This document shows, piece by piece, positions 36,024-44,289 of a stretch of DNA of 64,000 bases. This DNA comes from Thiosocius sp963753845 (GTDB taxonomy: Bacteria; Pseudomonadota; Gammaproteobacteria; Chromatiales; Chromatiaceae). The stretch lies in the NCBI GenBank assembly GCA_963753845.1, contig CAVWEI010000034.1, forward strand, positions 1 through 64,000, given 5' to 3'. Position numbers and translations under genes: made by a program. Below the pieces are notes generated by a model. It was not told the DNA's origin. It was given only the letters and a program-made list of their open reading frames with translations, and ran no database searches. Numbering within the stretch: the stretch's first letter is position 1; each line of letters opens with the position of its first letter.

Positions 36024-37387
36024 AGAACAAGGGGTTTCAGGGAATACCGGGTCAGCTCAAAGATCGCCTCATCCAGCAGGCGCTGGAGCGGCGGACACGG
36101 CGGTTTGAGAAGGAAATGCGCGCGCAAGCCCCGGTTTCCGAAAGTGGCGGCAGCACGCTTGCGCCGGAAAGAAAGACCATTCCGGAAAAGTACTATCGGT
36201 TCAACCTGCATCCGGGCTACCAGCAATTGCGCATCGTCAAGGAGGGGGCGGCCAAACTGGGCATCGAAAGCCCGTTTTTCCGTGCCCATGAGGGTGTGGC
36301 GGACAGTCGTACCCGCATCGCCGATCGTGAATACTTGAACTATTCCAGCTACAACTACCTGGCATTGTCGGGCGAGCCCGGCGTCAACGCGGCAGCCAAG
36401 GCGGCGATTGACCGCTACGGGACCTCGGTTTCTGCCAGCCGACCGGTATCTGGTGAGCGGCTCGTCCATCGCGAATTGGAGCTCGCCCTGGCCCGGACGC
36501 ACGGGGTAGAGGACTGCGCGGTTTTTGTCAGTGGGCACGCCACCAACGTCACTACGATCGGGCACCTGTTCGGCCCGAAAGACCTGGTTGTACATGATGC
36601 CCTGATCCACAACAGTGTCCTGCAGGGGGTCCAGTTGTCCGGGGCCAGGCGCATGTCGTTTCCGCACAACGACTGGCGTGCGCTCGACGCCCTGCTGGCA
36701 GAGCAGCGCGCCGGATTCGAGCGGGTACTTGTTGTGATCGAAGGCATCTACAGCATGGATGGCGATTTTCCCGACCTGCCGAGTTTTGTCGAGGTAAAAC
36801 AGCGCCACCGGGTCTTCCTGATGGTAGACGAGGCCCACTCTTTCGGCATCATGGGCAAGACGGGCATGGGGATCGCCGAGCATTTCGGGGTCGCAGGGCG
36901 CGATGTGGATATCTGGATGGGGACCCTGAGCAAGGCGCTCGGCAGCTGTGGCGGCTATATCGCGGGTGAGTCTGCCCTGGTGGAGCATCTGAAGTTCGCC
37001 GCCCCCGGCTTCCTGTACAGCGTCGGAATGGCTCCTTCCGTGGCGGCGGCCGCGCTGGCGGCGCTCGAGCTGTTGCGGGCCGAACCCCAAAGGGTGGCAG
37101 ACCTGCAGGCACGCGGTCGATTGTTCCTGGAACTGGCGCGTGCAGCGGGCATCGATACGGGGCGCAGCGCGGGTTTGTCGGTGGTCCCTGCAATCACCGG
37201 CAGCTCCATCAAGGCGGCGCGTCTGGCAGATGCCATGTTTCGGCGTGGCATCAATGTTCAGCCCATCCTGTATCCGGCTGTGGAGGAGCGCGCCGCGCGG
37301 TTGCGCTTCTTCATGAGCTGTCAGCACTCTGAAGAGGATATCCGCACCACCGTTTCGGCCCTGGCCGAAGAGTTGGCTTTGCTTTGA
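36020..37387 (+). CDS. Alpha-oxoamine synthase (PLP), RkpG-like (455 aa)
   Basis: Fold-type I PLP enzyme of the alpha-oxoamine synthase family (8-amino-7-oxononanoate synthase, serine palmitoyltransferase). It would condense an amino acid with the PKS-bound acyl chain, releasing CO2 and a 2-amino-3-ketone. Motifs: NYSSYNYLALSG near residue 110, the cofactor Asp-Glu-Ala-His in LMVDEAHSFGIMG (about 268-280) and the Schiff-base Lys in GTLSKALGSCGGY (about 304). About 90 extra N-terminal residues precede the catalytic domain, perhaps to dock the ACP. Its ATG overlaps the PKS stop (ATGA). This PKS plus oxoamine synthase pairing matches rkpA-rkpG of the rhizobial K-antigen locus and fumonisin-type chemistry (known families). 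The amino acid used is not evident. Confidence 0.9.
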   Translation: MKNKGFQGIPGQLKDRLIQQALERRTRRFEKEMRAQAPVSESGGSTLAPERKTIPEKYYRFNLHPGYQQLRIVKEGAAKLGIESPFFRAHEGVADSRTRIADREYLNYSSYNYLALSGEPGVNAAAKAAIDRYGTSVSASRPVSGERLVHRELELALARTHGVEDCAVFVSGHATNVTTIGHLFGPKDLVVHDALIHNSVLQGVQLSGARRMSFPHNDWRALDALLAEQRAGFERVLVVIEGIYSMDGDFPDLPSFVEVKQRHRVFLMVDEAHSFGIMGKTGMGIAEHFGVAGRDVDIWMGTLSKALGSCGGYIAGESALVEHLKFAAPGFLYSVGMAPSVAAAALAALELLRAEPQRVADLQARGRLFLELARAAGIDTGRSAGLSVVPAITGSSIKAARLADAMFRRGINVQPILYPAVEERAARLRFFMSCQHSEEDIRTTVSALAEELALL

Positions 37388-37394
37388 GCGGTCC

Positions 37395-38225
37395 GTGACC
37401 CGGGTTCTGCTTTGTACCAGCGGGGGTCTGTACGGCTCTATGGTGATGGAGCGTCTGCTTGCTGACCCCGAAGTCGCGGTGGTTGGTATCGTCAAGTCCA
37501 CACGCGTTCTGCATCCGGCCTATGGTTGGCTAAGGGGTGCCGTTGCCCAGATGCGCCGTAGCGGTCCCGCTTATACGCTTTACCTGGGTTGTGCCACGAC
37601 GTTCCCCGAGCTCCTTGGTCGCTGGTCCGGTGTGCCGACGGTCTCGATCAATGCCAGACGCCGAAGAATCCCGCTTTGCGCCACCCGGGACATCAACGGT
37701 TCTGTCGAGCGCGGCTTCATAGCCGACTGCCGCCCCGATCTTCTGGTCAGCGCCTTTTTCAACCAGCGGATCGGATTGCAGGTTTGCCAACTACCGGTAG
37801 CGGGCGCCGTCAATATCCACCCCTCGCTGCTGCCGGCATTCAAGGGTGTGGATCCGGTGTTTTTCGCCCGACTGCATGGGGCACCTTTCCTCGGAGTGAC
37901 GGTGCATCGGGTGACCGAAGAGTTCGATAGAGGCCCTGTGCTGGCGCAGGCGGAGGTTGATGTGGACGCCGCCGCAAGTTTGCTTGCAGCCACAGCGAAG
38001 CTTTTCGTCCACGGTGCCGGGCTGTTGCTCGATTGCCTCCCTGGTATTTTGCGGGGCGAACCGGGGCAGGCGCAGGCAGCGGGCGGCAGTTACGATTCCT
38101 GGCCCACGCCGGAACAGGTAAACAGCTTTCTGCGGGGCGGTAATCGTCTGGTGCGTCTTGCCGACGCGGGCTTGCTGCGGCAGGGTGCTCTCGGTGTGTT
38201 GCTTGGGGACCGGCTGGAAAAATAG
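37395..38225 (+). CDS. Formyltransferase family protein (276 aa)
   Basis: Resembles folate-dependent formyltransferases (PurN / methionyl-tRNA formyltransferase catalytic fold). The catalytic segment VNIHPSLLPAFKGVDPVF contains the expected Asn and His, and the later Asp is in VTEEFDRGPVLAQ, so the catalytic triad is present. It lacks the tRNA-binding C-terminal domain of Fmt, and its N-terminus (RVLLCTSGGLYGSMVMERLL) is atypical. The GTG start is 7 nt after the oxoamine synthase stop, so the three genes form one operon. The obvious candidate substrate is the free amine made by the oxoamine synthase, giving an N-formyl lipid, or an amino sugar of the capsule. Both are inference. Confidence 0.8.
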   Translation: MTRVLLCTSGGLYGSMVMERLLADPEVAVVGIVKSTRVLHPAYGWLRGAVAQMRRSGPAYTLYLGCATTFPELLGRWSGVPTVSINARRRRIPLCATRDINGSVERGFIADCRPDLLVSAFFNQRIGLQVCQLPVAGAVNIHPSLLPAFKGVDPVFFARLHGAPFLGVTVHRVTEEFDRGPVLAQAEVDVDAAASLLAATAKLFVHGAGLLLDCLPGILRGEPGQAQAAGGSYDSWPTPEQVNSFLRGGNRLVRLADAGLLRQGALGVLLGDRLEK

Positions 38226-38301
38226 AAAACGGTACCAGGCCGACACCCGGGAGAACGGCGGCAGGTGCCCTATGCGGCGGTTCGGCTTGCGTGGAACGGG
38301 T

Positions 38302-39858
38302 TCATCCCATAGTCCCCAGGCCCGCTGCATCGATCAGGGCTGCGCCGAGATCCTCGACAGCGAGATCCCGACGCCCGGTTGTGCCGGTACCCTGACGCCA
38401 AATCAGATAATCGGTACGGCCATCCGTGTAGCCCAGGTTCGCGTAGACCTGCGGCATGCTCGGCACATGATCACCAAACCAGCACAGCAGGCCGTCTCGC
38501 GGCTGTTTCGACAGTATTCCGGTCAGCTCGTCAAGCATGGTGTCGGCGTTTTCGAGGTGGCGGAGATACACCGTCAGATCCTCGAACCCGTCAGCCGGCG
38601 GCGTCGTGTAAAGGCGCTCCGTATCGCCCGGTGCGACCTGCTCCAGATGCAGGGGGCCATGGTTCTCCATTGTGATGGCGAAGATGAACAGCGGCCGATC
38701 CGAGTCGGCGAGCAGGTCCCCGATTGCCCGCGTGACCGCTGCGTCACAGATATATGGGCCGCAGGTCTCCTGGGGGTCGAAGTGACGCACGTCGATGAAA
38801 TTGTCGAAACCCAGCAGAGGAAACACGCGGTCGCGGGAAAAGAAGCTCGCCGGGTGGGGATGGATGCATATCGTCCGGTAACCCAAGGCGCGCAGAAAAG
38901 AGGCCAGCGAGGGGATGGGCTGGCGTACATAGCGCCGGTAGGGGTTGAACTGGTGCACGCCAAGTTGGTTCGCGGAAATACCCGTGAGAAAGCCGAACTC
39001 GGTGCGCATGGTATTGGCACCCCAGGCCGGTACGTCCAGGTGCCCCCGCAATCCGGCTCTGGCGCTGCACTCGAAGTGCGCGAGGATTTGCGGTCTCACG
39101 GTGTCCAGCAGCCGTCGCGCATCAAAGAAGGACTCGCTCTGCACCGCCACGATGTGTGGCAGTTCATCTTGGGTGACGGAATCAGGGATATTCCCCGGTC
39201 CCACGCTCCTCTGGAAGGGGGATTTCACCGGGGACGGGGGCTGAGACCGTTCCAGCCGCCAGTACAGCCACAGGCTGGCAGCGAGGCCCAGTTCGCTCAA
39301 GTCCAATTCCGGTTTCAGCGTCGGGACAGGGGCGGCGCGCCCGGCGATGCGTATCATCAGCATTCCCGTAATCGACCCACCGGCGGCCAGAACCAGAAAT
39401 GCGGTCCAGCCGGTGTAGATTGGCAGCGCCGGTTCCAGCCACAGGCCCAGGTAGAGACTCAGCCCGACCGCTGTGATGCCCGCCAGCGCCTGCCGCACGT
39501 CAAGAAACGGCAGGTAAAGGCGAGGGTGCCGGAAGGCCTGACTGAACAGGCCAAAGTCACTGAACAGGAAGGGTTCCTGCAACGCGCGGTACTTGGCATT
39601 GTTCACCAGTACCACCACCAGGGCGCCGGCCAGGCCCAGGCCGGCAGCGAACACGGGCCGTTGACTGAGCAGCATCAGCAGGTTGAATGCGAGGGTCCAT
39701 AGCCCGAACTGCAGGACCCAGGCAGAGGCCGGACGCGTCCTGCCTTCGCCTCGTGGCTGGATCAGGGTCTCGAGCGGCAGGGTCAGAAGCCCGCCGGCGA
39801 GCCAGGCTGACAAGGCCCACGCCAGACCCGTGGTCAGACCACCGGGTATAGCCGGCAC
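38302..39858 (-). CDS. Membrane LTA-synthase/sulfatase-like protein (alkaline phosphatase superfamily)
   Basis: About 518 residues. The N-terminal part has several hydrophobic helices (about 10-190), then a periplasmic sulfatase-like domain. Visible are the metal-binding Glu in VAVQSESFFDARRL, the segment WGANTMRTEFGFLTGIS holding the likely nucleophile Thr, the ITMENHGPLH strand and the metal site WFGDHVPSM. LtaS/OpgB-type relatives transfer phosphoglycerol or phosphoethanolamine from phospholipids. The start is taken as GTG 39858, five nt after the dehydrogenase stop. A longer frame to 39993 would overlap the dehydrogenase gene by 130 bp with unrelated residues. It is third in the minus-strand unit after the KpsS-like gene and short-chain dehydrogenase, where it may attach a phosphate head group to the capsule lipid (inference). 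Confidence 0.82.
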   Translation of the reverse strand: MPAIPGGLTTGLAWALSAWLAGGLLTLPLETLIQPRGEGRTRPASAWVLQFGLWTLAFNLLMLLSQRPVFAAGLGLAGALVVVLVNNAKYRALQEPFLFSDFGLFSQAFRHPRLYLPFLDVRQALAGITAVGLSLYLGLWLEPALPIYTGWTAFLVLAAGGSITGMLMIRIAGRAAPVPTLKPELDLSELGLAASLWLYWRLERSQPPSPVKSPFQRSVGPGNIPDSVTQDELPHIVAVQSESFFDARRLLDTVRPQILAHFECSARAGLRGHLDVPAWGANTMRTEFGFLTGISANQLGVHQFNPYRRYVRQPIPSLASFLRALGYRTICIHPHPASFFSRDRVFPLLGFDNFIDVRHFDPQETCGPYICDAAVTRAIGDLLADSDRPLFIFAITMENHGPLHLEQVAPGDTERLYTTPPADGFEDLTVYLRHLENADTMLDELTGILSKQPRDGLLCWFGDHVPSMPQVYANLGYTDGRTDYLIWRQGTGTTGRRDLAVEDLGAALIDAAGLGTMG

Positions 39859-39862
39859 GGCG

Positions 39863-40666
39863 TCACACCCCTGAGACCGGGTGGTCGCCGCCGTAGCCCA
39901 TCCGGCGCAACAGCCAAATTGACAGGTCCGGCGGCAAAACCGACAGCCACCACATACCCCAGCTAAGCGGCGCGGGAAAGGCGATGCGCGCACGGTTGCG
40001 CCTCAGCCCCTGGTGGATAAGATGCGCCGCCCGGTCTGCAGAAATCATCAATGGTCTTGGACCCGGGAAACGATCACTCATCGCCGTTGCAACGAAGCCG
40101 GGCAGCACGACATTTACCGCGATGCCCTGCGGGATCAGCCAGCCCCGGAGCGCTTCGCCGTAGGCCTTGAGCCCGGCCTTGCTGGCGCAGTAGCTGGGCG
40201 TTGCAGGCAGCCCAAAATAGGCGGACAGGGAACTGATCAGAGCGATCTGACCGCTTCTGCGTCGACGCATCGTCGGCAGCAGGGCCTGAGTGATGGTGAT
40301 CGCCGCACCGAGGTTGATGTCAAGCACGGCTTGCGTGGCCGTTGGGCTCTCTCCCTCGTCGGAGCTGCCTAGATTGCTGGTCACCCCGGCGTTGAGTATC
40401 GCCAGGTCCGGCGGTGGTTGGCTCTGGAGTTCCCGCAGCCAGGACTGCAGGCCTGGCTGATCAGCGAGATCGAGGCAAAAGGTGCGGACCTCGGCGCCGC
40501 GTTTTTCGCAGCGCCTGGACAGTTCTTCGAGCTTGCCCGGATCCCGTCCATGGAGAATGAGGGTACGCCCGGGAGCGGCGTATTTCTTCGCCAGAGCAAC
40601 GCCTATGCCTCCGGTGGCCCCGGTGATCAGGACACTTTGTGGCGACTGCAGCGTGCGCCGTTTCAT
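39863..40666 (-). CDS. Short-chain dehydrogenase/reductase, RkpH-like (267 aa)
   Basis: NAD(P)-dependent SDR. Cofactor loop VLITGATGGIGVALAKKY at about residues 13-30, ILNAGVTSN at about 88-96, the catalytic Ser in ALISSLSAYFG and the YCASKAG Tyr/Lys pair at about 157-163. A C-terminal hydrophobic stretch with LSWGMWWLSVLPPDLSIWLL suggests membrane association. Its closest functional analogy is 3-ketosphinganine reductase-like SDRs, which would reduce the ketone formed by the oxoamine synthase; rkpH occupies the same role in rhizobial loci. Its ATG overlaps the stop of the KpsS-like gene by 4 nt. The cofactor and substrate assignments are inferred. Confidence 0.87.
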   Translation of the reverse strand: MKRRTLQSPQSVLITGATGGIGVALAKKYAAPGRTLILHGRDPGKLEELSRRCEKRGAEVRTFCLDLADQPGLQSWLRELQSQPPPDLAILNAGVTSNLGSSDEGESPTATQAVLDINLGAAITITQALLPTMRRRRSGQIALISSLSAYFGLPATPSYCASKAGLKAYGEALRGWLIPQGIAVNVVLPGFVATAMSDRFPGPRPLMISADRAAHLIHQGLRRNRARIAFPAPLSWGMWWLSVLPPDLSIWLLRRMGYGGDHPVSGV

Positions 40667-41934
40667 CTGCAGGCCTCGCTACTGCGAGGCGGCAGCTGTG
40701 GAGGGGCGAAACGCTCCATGAGCCTCTGCAATGGCGAGACCGGCGCGAGCAAGCGGTCACAGTTGGCGATGGCCATACGGATGCCGCCATTGGTATAGAA
40801 GTCCCCGTTGACCTGCGTGGTATGGATCACCGTGTTTCGGAAGGCCTGAAACAGGTGGCGATCCGGTCGCGTGTGATGTTCCCAGAATTCCTGGAGGCGA
40901 CCGCCGAAGGTGAGCCCGGGAAGATCATAGATCGCCGTGCCCAACACCACCGTGGGGCAGCGATGCGCGAGGGCGCTCATGCCGGCGGTACTGTTCACCG
41001 TGATCATGCCCGAGGCGTGATCGATAAGGTCTGGCAGGTTTCCGGTCTCGAGGTAGAGGACCCGTCCCGCGATTTCCAGCTCACGTTCCAGCCTGGTGAT
41101 GATCGAGGAATAGTCCACCAGGCCGGTATCGAGTGGGTGGTTCTTGATCACCAGCCGGGTATCGCGGGGCGCATTGGCGGCAAAGGAGTGCAGCACTGTA
41201 TCGATGAGCTGGGGCATGCCGCCGTAACGGGAGTTGAGTGTGATCTGGGTATCGCCGTTGAGTTGCAGCGGCAGCAGATAGTAGGGCCGCCCGGCGGCGA
41301 GCAGGTCGTGGATCCGCCGTTCATCGCGGCGGCGATACCAGGGCAGCCTGCTGAACCGCCTGATCCAGCCCGCATATTCGGTCGGTGCCGTGTAGGGCCG
41401 GTGGGTCCGGTAGCCGCGGTACAACAACGGGTTGATGGCATTCGCCAGATGGTAGGCCAGGTCATGTGCTGCGCGTACACGGATGTCGGTGGGCGCGGGT
41501 TCCCCGTTGCGGTGACGCGGCAGGGTCGGGTCCACCTCCAGGTACCAGGCGGGATCGCGGGGCAATGGTGATTCTGCATTGACCCCGCCACGTTCGAGGG
41601 TCAGCCAGTTCGGGCGGAAATAACCCTCCTCGAAGACATGCACCCGGATTCCGCTCTTCTGAGCGAGTTCGATGGCCTGTCGATGGACCGGACGCCGGCT
41701 GCCGAAAAGCACGAGATCGGTGAAGTCATGCTGCGCGAACTGACGCTCGACGAAATCATTGAGCGAAGACGCGTCGCCGCGGAAACTCAAGGCCCGTCTT
41801 CGTCCCCAGTATGCCGCATCACCGCCGCAGAAGTTCAATCTGGATACGTGTTCGCCTGCCGCACGCAGATGGTCACCCAGGCGGGCGAAGAAGGGACTTG
41901 CAACGCCCTGCAGGAAAAGAAAACGGCGAGTCAT
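40663..41934 (-). CDS. KpsS/RkpJ-like capsule polysaccharide lipid-linker protein (423 aa)
   Basis: Member of the capsule polysaccharide biosynthesis family that includes KpsS and rhizobial RkpJ. The opening RRFLFLQGVASPFFARLGD and LNFCGGDAAYW are characteristic. So are VFEEGYFRPNWLTLERGG, a central PYYLLPLQLNGDTQI, LVIKNHPLDTGLVDY and the late HASGMITVNSTAGMSALAH donor-site segment. In E. coli KpsS adds the first beta-Kdo to the lipid carrier of group 2 capsules, with KpsC extending the linker. No KpsC homologue is in this window. It heads the minus-strand unit that converges with the PKS operon, indicating the PKS-derived lipid is the likely acceptor. Confidence 0.88.
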   Translation of the reverse strand: MTRRFLFLQGVASPFFARLGDHLRAAGEHVSRLNFCGGDAAYWGRRRALSFRGDASSLNDFVERQFAQHDFTDLVLFGSRRPVHRQAIELAQKSGIRVHVFEEGYFRPNWLTLERGGVNAESPLPRDPAWYLEVDPTLPRHRNGEPAPTDIRVRAAHDLAYHLANAINPLLYRGYRTHRPYTAPTEYAGWIRRFSRLPWYRRRDERRIHDLLAAGRPYYLLPLQLNGDTQITLNSRYGGMPQLIDTVLHSFAANAPRDTRLVIKNHPLDTGLVDYSSIITRLERELEIAGRVLYLETGNLPDLIDHASGMITVNSTAGMSALAHRCPTVVLGTAIYDLPGLTFGGRLQEFWEHHTRPDRHLFQAFRNTVIHTTQVNGDFYTNGGIRMAIANCDRLLAPVSPLQRLMERFAPPQLPPRSSEACR

Positions 41935-42464
41935 GCGGTAACCTGCCAGCCCATCAGGCCCTCGCCAGCGTGGGCTGCAGGATCGGGGCGGAGACAGGGC
42001 GATTTGAGCCGCGGGTTCCTGGAAGGCCTGTCGATATTTTCCCCCGCGGGTGGCCCGAATGCCTCAACGGGGGCAAGGCTGCGCTGGCGTCTGTCGTCAT
42101 CTGGGATTCCCTTGCCCGGCTGGGGTGCGCGCGAGGCGTGTTTCAATACTGTTGCCGATAATGATATGCGCCACGCGACGAATTCGAATTGGGCGCGAAT
42201 CGCGCGAGAGTTTAACAGTGTCCACGCGGATTTGGGCACATGGCCGGTGATCGCCGCCGTTCGTTCCCGCCGTCACTGGGCGTGCGCATTTAAATACCGC
42301 GCTTACATCTGTATACTCTCACCACTTGTCCGAACGGGGCGGACCGGTACCAAGGTTCCCTGGCTTGGCAAGTCGCTGCACATCCCGTGGCGGCATATCC
42401 CCCTGTGTAGAAGGTCGGGCAGTGTGCCCGTTCCGTCCGGGTCGTGAGTGAGGACTGAATCTGC
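41935..42464. other. Divergent intergenic region upstream of the kps export genes
   Basis: About 530 bp between the KpsS-like gene (minus) and the lipoprotein/KpsMTED genes (plus). No gene is supported; open frames here are antisense extensions without motifs. It should contain promoters in both directions. Confidence 0.5.
42289..42317 (+). promoter_or_regulatory. Candidate sigma-70 promoter for the kps export genes
   Basis: TTTAAA at 42289-42294 and TATACT at 42312-42317 are 17 bp apart. The -10 is one mismatch from consensus; the -35 is weak. It points toward the lipoprotein start at 42465, leaving a leader of about 140 nt. Prediction only. Confidence 0.35.
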
Positions 42465-42848
42465 ATGCTGCCATACTTGTATCGCATTGTTCTGCGCCTA
42501 TTGTCTGCACTGATAGTTGCAAGTCTGGCGGGCTGTGCGTCGATGTCCGCTCTTTTGCCAAGTCGCAACACGCAGGATGCAACGCAAACGCCGGCAATTG
42601 CGGCAGTGTCGCAAGACCCCGAGGCACAAGTCCTGGCCAGGCTGGGCAGCTTGACCGCGGGCGAACAGATCCTGTTGTCGGGCGGGGTGCGCGCGGTCAG
42701 CGACGCGCCATACGAAGCGGCCAGTGGGCGACCCTGCCGTTGGGTGAGCCTCAGCTACCCCGACACCCTGGCCACGCGGCGGCTTGCCTGCGGGCTGGAG
42801 GGAGGGTGGCAGTGGGTGCCCTCGGTGACGGCAGATATCGCCAATTGA
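42465..42848 (+). CDS. Small predicted lipoprotein (127 aa)
   Basis: Has a type II signal peptide: a charged N-terminus, hydrophobic run RLLSALIVASLAGC and a lipobox Leu-Ala-Gly-Cys with the lipidated Cys at about residue 25. A low-complexity linker and a folded domain with two further Cys (PCRWVSLSYP and LACGLEGGWQWV) follow, suggesting a disulfide in the periplasm. Length and the duplicated aromatic strands are reminiscent of small outer-membrane surface-antigen-like lipoproteins, but I cannot name the family with certainty. It lies 17 nt before KpsM and is probably in the same transcript, so it may assist capsule export at the outer membrane (inference). Confidence 0.75.
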   Translation: MLPYLYRIVLRLLSALIVASLAGCASMSALLPSRNTQDATQTPAIAAVSQDPEAQVLARLGSLTAGEQILLSGGVRAVSDAPYEAASGRPCRWVSLSYPDTLATRRLACGLEGGWQWVPSVTADIAN

Positions 42849-42865
42849 AGCCAAGGGCCGGGTGA

Positions 42866-43645
42866 ATGTCTTTTACCAAGGGATTGGCCATCCAGCGTCG
42901 GGTCGTCCATGCGGTCATGTTGCGGGAGGTTCGCACGCGTTTCGGCCGCAACCAGCTTGGCTATCTGTGGGCATTCGCCGAACCGCTGTTCTGGGTGCTC
43001 ACATTTTCCGGCATCCACATCGCGATGGGTTCGACGCCGCCGGACGGCATGGACATGCTTCCCTTTTTCGCAACCGGGATCATCACTTTTATCCTGTTTC
43101 GCAGCACCGTCACACATTGCATGGCATCGATCGTCGGCAATCGAAGCCTGCTTTTCTATCCCCAGGTCCGACCGCTGGACATCGCCCTGGGCCGCGCGCT
43201 TCTGGAGGCAGCCACGCTCGTGACGGTATTCGTGGGGCTGCTGGCAGGCAATGCCCTGCTGCAGGGCGAACTGCAGGTCGACAGCCCGGTTCGTGTCCTT
43301 GCCGGCCTGACCCTGGCCTGGTTGCTTGGGGTGGGTCTGGGCATGTTTCTGATGGGCCTGGGCCTCTTTTTTCCGGCTACAGAACGTCTCGTGCCAATTT
43401 TGCTTCGCCCGCTTTTTCTGATCTCGGGGCTGTTTTTCACCGCCAATGATCTGCCGACCGAGGTTCGTGAACTGCTTTTGTACAATCCGGTGATGCATAC
43501 TATCGAATTGGTGCGCGATGGCTGGTTCCGGGAATATCAGGCGCATTACCTCGATGTGCCCTACCTGCTGGCCTGGATCCTGGTGCTTGGCTATCTCGGC
43601 CTGCTGTTTGAGCGATTCGCGCGTCGGCGTATGGAACTGACATGA
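42866..43645 (+). CDS. kpsM: Capsule export ABC transporter permease KpsM
   Basis: ABC-2 type inner-membrane permease of 259 residues with about six helices. The cytoplasmic start VMLREVRTRFGRNQLGYLWA is the hallmark of KpsM/Wzm proteins, followed by EPLFWVLTF and membrane spans through the LFFTANDLPTEVRELLLYNP loop. With KpsT it moves the lipid-anchored polysaccharide across the inner membrane. Its stop overlaps the KpsT ATG (ATGA). Gene order M-T-E-D here is a compact capsule export unit of the group 2/3 type. Confidence 0.92.
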   Translation: MSFTKGLAIQRRVVHAVMLREVRTRFGRNQLGYLWAFAEPLFWVLTFSGIHIAMGSTPPDGMDMLPFFATGIITFILFRSTVTHCMASIVGNRSLLFYPQVRPLDIALGRALLEAATLVTVFVGLLAGNALLQGELQVDSPVRVLAGLTLAWLLGVGLGMFLMGLGLFFPATERLVPILLRPLFLISGLFFTANDLPTEVRELLLYNPVMHTIELVRDGWFREYQAHYLDVPYLLAWILVLGYLGLLFERFARRRMELT

Positions 43646-44289
43646 TCGAATTGGTCAATATCTCCAAACATTACGCCACGAACAGCGGTGTACACCAGGT
43701 CCTCAACAACGTCTCCCTGACCATCCCGACCGACCAGAGTATCGGTATTCTGGGTCACAATGGGGCGGGAAAGTCCACCCTGCTGCGTCTGGTGGCCGGC
43801 ATCGAGTCGCCAGACGTGGGCCAAGTGATTCGTCATGTGCGGGTTTCATGGCCAATCGGCTTCGCAGGTGGATTTCATTCGAATCTCACCGGTGAAGAGA
43901 ACCTTAGGTTCGTGTCGCGAATCTATGGCGCGGACCCGTCCGAGGTGGCCGTAAAGGTAAGGGAGTTCGCGGAATTGGGCGAATATTTCGACATGCCGCT
44001 GCGCACCTATTCGAGCGGCATGCGTGCACGGCTCGCTTTCGGCCTCAGCATGGCGATCGATTTCCAGGTCTATCTGATCGACGAGGTGATCGCGGTCGGT
44101 GACAAGCCGTTCCAGGACAAGTGCAGGGCGACGTTGAGCGCGAGGCGCGACCGCTCCTCGGTGATTATCGTTTCACACAATATGCAGACCATAAGGCAGT
44201 TTTCCGACCGTTGTGCCGTACTCAGTGGTGGTAATCTCACGCTCTTCGACAGCGTCGATGAGGCGGCCCAGGTGTACGAGGCGGCGTGA
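43642..44289 (+). CDS. kpsT: Capsule export ABC transporter ATPase KpsT
   Basis: ATP-binding partner of KpsM (215 residues, normal for KpsT and lacking the C-terminal carbohydrate-binding domain of Wzt, so it should not recognise chain ends). Walker A GHNGAGKSTLLRL at about 36-48, signature YSSGMRARLAFGL at about 117-129, Walker B VYLIDEVIAVGD at about 136-147 and the switch His in VIIVSHNMQTI. It is coupled to KpsM by a 4-nt overlap and to KpsE by a TGATG overlap. Confidence 0.94.
   Translation: MIELVNISKHYATNSGVHQVLNNVSLTIPTDQSIGILGHNGAGKSTLLRLVAGIESPDVGQVIRHVRVSWPIGFAGGFHSNLTGEENLRFVSRIYGADPSEVAVKVREFAELGEYFDMPLRTYSSGMRARLAFGLSMAIDFQVYLIDEVIAVGDKPFQDKCRATLSARRDRSSVIIVSHNMQTIRQFSDRCAVLSGGNLTLFDSVDEAAQVYEAA

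Noticed and set aside
35627..37501. 624-codon minus-strand frame
   Set aside because: Antisense to the PKS end and oxoamine synthase, which carry complete domain motifs. High GC makes long shadow frames common.
38158..39702. 514-codon plus-strand frame
   Set aside because: Antisense to the LTA-synthase-like gene, which has membrane helices and metal-site motifs.
39859..39993. Upstream extension of the LTA-synthase-like gene
   Set aside because: Would overlap the dehydrogenase gene by 130 bp and add Arg/Cys-rich residues unlike a membrane protein start; GTG 39858 fits better.
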